A stretch of 35,805 nt of DNA from Allobosea sp. ASV33 (lineage in GTDB: Bacteria; Pseudomonadota; Alphaproteobacteria; Rhizobiales; Beijerinckiaceae): positions 1 through 35,805 of the forward strand of contig NZ_JAELTI010000058.1 in NCBI RefSeq assembly GCF_016428755.1, in the 5' to 3' direction. A program made the position numbers and the translations under genes. Below the pieces are notes generated by a model. It saw only the letters and a list, made by a program, of their open reading frames with translations, searched no databases and was not told the origin of the DNA. Below, in pieces: positions 32,694 to 35,805 of the stretch (position 1 is its first letter; every line of letters begins with the position of its first letter).

Positions 32694-33629
32694 ATGTTGA
32701 CCTACATTCTCAAGCGGCTCGTCCAGCTCGTCCCGGTGCTGTTCGGCATTACGCTCGCCTGCTTTTTCCTGCTCCGGGCGTTGCCGGGAGACCCGGCGAC
32801 GCTGTTGCTGGGCGCGCGCGGCGGGGCGGACGAGATCGCGGCGATGAAGCAGCGGCTCGGGCTCGACCTGCCGCTGTGGCGGCAATACCTGCTCTTCCTC
32901 GGCGACATCCTGTCCGGCAGCCTCGGCCGCTCGGTCGTCTATGGTCAGCCGGTCATCTCGCTCGTGTTTGAGCGTCTGCCGGCGACACTCTGGCTCGTCG
33001 CCTATTCGACCGTGATCGCGGTCGCGCTGACCATTCCGCTGGCGCTGTGGTCGGCGGTCCGGCGAGACCGGGCGCCGGATATCCTGGTCAAGCTCGTATT
33101 CACGGTGCTGCTCGCGATCCCCTCCTTCTGGCTCGGGCTCGTGCTGGTCGTCATCCTCGCCATCTGGGTGCCGTTGTTTCCCACCTCCGGCTACGGCACC
33201 GGCCTGTTCTCGCGCCTGCATCACCTGACGCTGCCGGCCTTCGTGATCGCGCTGGCGACGGCCTCGCTGACCATTCGCAGCCTGCGCAGCGGCATCCTCA
33301 ACGTGCTCGGCTCGGACTATGTCACCACCGCCCGTGCCAAGGGCAATGCGACCGCGCGTACCATGCGCGTCCATGTGCTGCCGAACGCGCTGATCAGCTC
33401 GATCTCGGTGCTCGGCGCCCATACCAGCTGGGTGATCGGCGGGACGGTGGTGATCGAGACGGTGTTCGCCCTGCCCGGCCTCGGCTCGCTCTTCGTCGAG
33501 TCGATCTTCGCCCGCGACTACCCGATGATCCAAGGCCTGACGATCGTCTTCGCCGTGCTGGTCGTCCTGATCAATCTCGCGACGGACATCGCCTATGCGC
33601 TGGCCGATCCGCGCATCAGGCTGGATTGA
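32694..33629 (+). CDS. ABC transporter permease, DppB/OppB type (second importer)
   Basis: 311 aa from the ATG at 32694, giving the canonical 'MLTYILKRLVQLVPVLFGIT' start. An in-frame GTG at 32655 overlapping the previous stop would add 13 residues unlike the family. Features are the first membrane helix, 'FFLLRALPGDPATLLLG', the periplasmic 'GSLGRSVVYGQPVISLVFERLP', the EAA loop 'TARAKGNATARTMRVHVLPNAL', and the closing 'INLATDIAYALADPRIRL'. It forms the channel with the next gene product. No ATPase genes follow in this cluster. Confidence 0.94.
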   Translation: MLTYILKRLVQLVPVLFGITLACFFLLRALPGDPATLLLGARGGADEIAAMKQRLGLDLPLWRQYLLFLGDILSGSLGRSVVYGQPVISLVFERLPATLWLVAYSTVIAVALTIPLALWSAVRRDRAPDILVKLVFTVLLAIPSFWLGLVLVVILAIWVPLFPTSGYGTGLFSRLHHLTLPAFVIALATASLTIRSLRSGILNVLGSDYVTTARAKGNATARTMRVHVLPNALISSISVLGAHTSWVIGGTVVIETVFALPGLGSLFVESIFARDYPMIQGLTIVFAVLVVLINLATDIAYALADPRIRLD

Positions 33630-33633
33630 CCCG

Positions 33634-34446
33634 ATGAGCAAGCGCCGCCTCGATTCGACGCTCCTCGTCGGCCTCGTCATGCTCCTGCTGCTCGCCTTGC
33701 TCGTCGGGCTCGGACAGGTCTGGACGCCGCACGATCCCTTCCTGGTCGATTACGGCAACACCCTGCAGCCGCCTTCCGCCACACACTGGCTCGGGACCGA
33801 CGATCTTGGCCGCGACGTCGCATCGCGGGTGATGGCCGGCGGCCTGGTCGATCTACGGGTCGCGCTCATATGCGTCATGGCGCCGGCGCTTCTGGGCATC
33901 GCGATCGGCGCGCTGGCGGGCTTCATCGGCGGACGGGTCGACACCGTGATCATGCGGATCACCGACATTTTCTGGGCCTTTCCCTTCCATGTGCTGGTGA
34001 TCGCGATCGTCGGCGTGCTCGGGCCGGGCGAGGCCAATCTCTATCTCGCCTTTCTGCTGGTGAACTGGATCTCCTTCGCCCGCATCACCCGGGGCGAGGT
34101 GCTGGTGCTGCGCGAGCTCGAATATGTGCAGGCGGCGCGCAGTTTCGGCTCCAGCGATACCCGCATCATCGCTGCGCATATCCTGCCCAATGCGGTGACG
34201 CCGGCGATCGTCTACGCCATGGCCGATGTCGTTTTGACGATCCTGGCCGTGACCTCGCTCTCCTTTCTCGGCCTCGGCATCCAGCCGCCGACACCGGAAT
34301 GGGGGCTGATGATCGCCGACGGGCGGCAGTTCATGTTCGACGCCTGGTGGATCGCGACCGCTCCCGGCCTCGCCATCATCTACACCGGCGTCACCTTCGC
34401 CCTGATCGGCGAAGGCCTCGACACGGCCTTGCGCCCCAAGGGCTGA
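33634..34446 (+). CDS. ABC transporter permease, DppC/OppC type (second importer)
   Basis: 270 aa from the ATG at 33634, 4 nt after the previous stop; the in-frame extension to 33595 overlaps the upstream gene and is rejected. Family features are 'LQPPSATHWLGTDDLGRDVA', the EAA loop around 'QAARSFGSSDTRIIAAHILPNAV', and 'LGIQPPTPEWGLMIADGRQF' before the last helix. It is the partner of the preceding permease. The importer lacks its two ATP-binding subunits within this window, so these must come from elsewhere in the genome. Confidence 0.94.
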   Translation: MSKRRLDSTLLVGLVMLLLLALLVGLGQVWTPHDPFLVDYGNTLQPPSATHWLGTDDLGRDVASRVMAGGLVDLRVALICVMAPALLGIAIGALAGFIGGRVDTVIMRITDIFWAFPFHVLVIAIVGVLGPGEANLYLAFLLVNWISFARITRGEVLVLRELEYVQAARSFGSSDTRIIAAHILPNAVTPAIVYAMADVVLTILAVTSLSFLGLGIQPPTPEWGLMIADGRQFMFDAWWIATAPGLAIIYTGVTFALIGEGLDTALRPKG

Positions 34447-34483
34447 CTCCATCTCCCCGACCGACCTGCCTCGCGAGACGACC

Positions 34484-35410
34484 ATGAGCTTCTTCACCGA
34501 CACTGCCGACCTGAAGCGAATCGGCGCCTTGATCGAGGCCCATGCGGCGCCGATCTATGCCGCGCGCAACGTACCCTTCGCGCAGTTTGCCTATGTCCTG
34601 ACCCGGCCTGCGCCGGAACGCGGCGGCAAGCCCGAGGGTGCCGCTCTCCGGCCGGACTGGCGCGCCTATCCCTGTTCGCTGGTGAAGGTGTTCCACCTCG
34701 TCGCCGCGCAACTGCGGCTGGAGGACGGCCGGCTCTCAGCCCATGGCGAGCTCGACCGGGCCATGCGCGACATGATCCTGTGGTCGTCGAATTCCGCGAC
34801 GAACTACATCATCGACCTGCTCACGGGCACGACCGGCGACACGCTGCTCGGCGACGCAGAGATGACCATCTGGTGCGAACGCCGCGAGGAGATCAACCGG
34901 ATCTTCGCTGCGCTGGGCTGGCCGGAACTCGCCGGCATCAATCTCAACCAGAAGCTGATGGACGATCTGCGCTACGGCCGGGAGAAGATCGCGCTCGACC
35001 GTTCGGCAGCCGGGCATAACTGCCTGACGCCCATCGCCATGGCGCGGCTGATGCACGAGATCTTCAGTAATTCCGCCCTGCTGCCGCCGGCGCGCCAGGC
35101 TGCAATCCGCGACCATCTCGCCCGCGACGCCAACGATCCCGACCGTGGTCGCGGCGCCTATCAGCTTCTCGGCTATCTCGGCGATGCATTGCCCGATGGT
35201 ACCCGGATCTGGTCGAAGGCCGGGCGCACGCGCTGGCTCGGCGACGACCGCGCCTCATTCCGCCGGCATGACACGCTCCGTGCGATCCTGCCTGGAGGAC
35301 ATGAGTTCCTCCTCACCGTCTTCACCCAGGGCGAGGCTGTCGCCGAGGATGACGGCTTCCTCCCCGCGATCGGAGCGCTGGTCGCAGCAGAGATAATGGG
35401 TCAGCGCTGA
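34484..35410 (+). CDS. Class A beta-lactamase-like serine hydrolase (cytoplasmic)
   Basis: 308 aa. The three active-site elements of the penicillin-recognising serine hydrolases are present: SxxK as SLVK (Ser65/Lys68), SxN as 'SSNSATN' (101-107, matching the class A SDNxAxN), and K-A-G in 'WSKAGRTRW' (about 244-246, standing for KTG). No signal peptide or lipobox is visible, so the protein appears cytoplasmic, unlike true secreted beta-lactamases. It is last in the operon of an oligopeptide-type importer (37 nt after the permease). A reasonable inference is that it hydrolyses the imported amide, peptide or ester. Resistance to beta-lactams should not be assumed. Fold family confidence is good; substrate is unknown. 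Confidence 0.83.
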   Translation: MSFFTDTADLKRIGALIEAHAAPIYAARNVPFAQFAYVLTRPAPERGGKPEGAALRPDWRAYPCSLVKVFHLVAAQLRLEDGRLSAHGELDRAMRDMILWSSNSATNYIIDLLTGTTGDTLLGDAEMTIWCERREEINRIFAALGWPELAGINLNQKLMDDLRYGREKIALDRSAAGHNCLTPIAMARLMHEIFSNSALLPPARQAAIRDHLARDANDPDRGRGAYQLLGYLGDALPDGTRIWSKAGRTRWLGDDRASFRRHDTLRAILPGGHEFLLTVFTQGEAVAEDDGFLPAIGALVAAEIMGQR

Positions 35411-35472
35411 AACCACACTCGCGGCGACTGCGGCCCTGGAGGTACTGCAATCGGGGATACTGATCGCCCTCT

Positions 35473-35515
35473 GATGTCGCTTCCCGGCGGACGCTCAAGG
35501 TCAGCTATTGGCGCT
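35473..35515 (+). repeat. Dispersed intergenic repeat, copy D
   Basis: Begins GATGTCGCTTCCCGGCG, continues with GACGCTCAAGGTC and ends TTGGCGCTT. It is closest to copy C (19675). It lies in the 241-bp gap between the convergent ends of the serine hydrolase and the alanyl-tRNA editing gene; I see no gene or clear terminator in the rest of that gap. Confidence 0.5.
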
Positions 35516-35651
35516 TCTGGCCCACGCCGCCGAGAGCTTGCCTGAGTTGCCGATGACGGTGGCGACGCCGAAGCCGTGATGCCGTGTCGGCACGTGAATG
35601 ACCCTGTCCACACAAGCCGTAAGGCCAGGAGCCGCTTCGGCCTCGGTGGGG

Positions 35652-35805
35652 TCACACGGCCACCTTGATGCGTCGGTTCTGGCGTCCCTTGTTGTCTATC
35701 TTGACGATACGCGCAGGGCGCGCCTGGCCAGTCGAAGCGAGATGCGTTCCACCACAAGCCTGCCGATCGAGGCCAGCAATCTCGACGATGCGCACGGTGC
35801 CATCC
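35652..35805 (-). CDS. Alanyl-tRNA editing protein (AlaX-like), C-terminal fragment at the window edge
   Basis: The last 51 codons of a leftward gene, open at the right edge and ending in TGA at 35652-35654. The translation reads 'DGTVRIVEIAGLDRQACGGT', then 'HLASTGQARPARIVKIDNKG', then 'RQNRRIKVAV'. The C-G-G-T-H element is the zinc-binding CxxxH motif (Cys and His ligands) of the AlaRS editing domain, and 'KGRQNRRIKV' is the typical AlaX ending. These free-standing proteins hydrolyse mischarged Ser- or Gly-tRNA(Ala). The N-terminal HxxxH half lies outside the window. The short length of what follows the motif argues for AlaX rather than full alanyl-tRNA synthetase, which has a long C-terminal domain. 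Confidence 0.85.
   Translation of the reverse strand, partial: DGTVRIVEIAGLDRQACGGTHLASTGQARPARIVKIDNKGRQNRRIKVAV

Noticed and set aside
34484..35410. True beta-lactamase resistance gene
   Set aside because: No signal peptide, KAG in place of KTG, and placement in an importer operon argue for a metabolic hydrolase.
35401..35757. 118-codon minus-strand frame at the right end
   Set aside because: It overlaps the recognisable alanyl-tRNA editing frame and has no family resemblance.
1..35805. CRISPR array, tRNA, rRNA, prophage or integron
   Set aside because: No regularly spaced repeats, cloverleaf candidates or phage structural genes were seen on reading through; the only mobile-element trace is the IS3 fragment.

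Overview
The window looks like a chromosomal segment of a GC-rich alphaproteobacterium of the order Hyphomicrobiales/Rhizobiales. A soil or plant-associated Bosea/Bradyrhizobium-like organism is my guess, but the genus is not proven. The pointers are the density of solute-importer operons, an EcfG-type general-stress promoter in front of a large-subunit catalase, a cytoplasmic PHA-depolymerase-like esterase with a ribbon-helix-helix regulator, and short intergenic repeats. Almost everything is metabolic or transport; there is no prophage, CRISPR array, tRNA or rRNA that I can see.

Region 1 (1-13708). A partial IclR-type regulator reads leftwards off the edge. Divergent from it is an 11-gene, tightly packed rightward operon: SDR dehydrogenase, polysaccharide-deacetylase/PuuE-fold hydrolase, HyuA, HyuB, second SDR, then a complete dipeptide/oligopeptide-type ABC importer (binding protein, two permeases, two ATPases) and an MFS transporter. 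Together they read as uptake and breakdown of a cyclic amide/imide (hydantoin- or lactam-like) or a related compound.

Region 2 (13696-17893) is a rearranged strip around a stress gene. It holds a broken cold-shock gene (in-frame TAG at codon 25), a chimeric ORF joining the N-terminal half of a DUF763 protein to the C-terminal half of aspartate dehydrogenase, an intact katE-type catalase behind a GGAAC-N17-CGTT promoter, and the frameshifted remains of an IS3-family orfA next to a 14-bp hairpin.

Region 3 (17894-19450) has a CopG/RHH regulator and a PHA-depolymerase-family esterase in a two-gene leftward operon. A perfect 42-bp palindrome lies just before the regulator start codon.

Region 4 (19817-28785) is a nine-gene leftward operon controlled by its own LacI repressor, with a perfect 18-bp operator inside the promoter. 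It encodes a carbohydrate-type ABC importer (binding protein, two permeases, ATPase), a GH63-like glycosidase, two paralogous amidohydrolase-2 proteins and a small Rieske ferredoxin. The mix of sugar uptake, glycosidase and ACMSD-superfamily enzymes suggests catabolism of a glycosylated carboxylic or aromatic compound.

Region 5 (29261-35410) has two tandem LysR regulators divergent from an oligopeptide-type binding protein, two permeases and a cytoplasmic class-A beta-lactamase-like hydrolase. No ATPase genes accompany this second importer. The window ends in the 3' end of a leftward alanyl-tRNA editing gene. Four related ~43-nt elements, all in the same orientation, lie in the gaps at 14145, 19675, 29169 and 35473.
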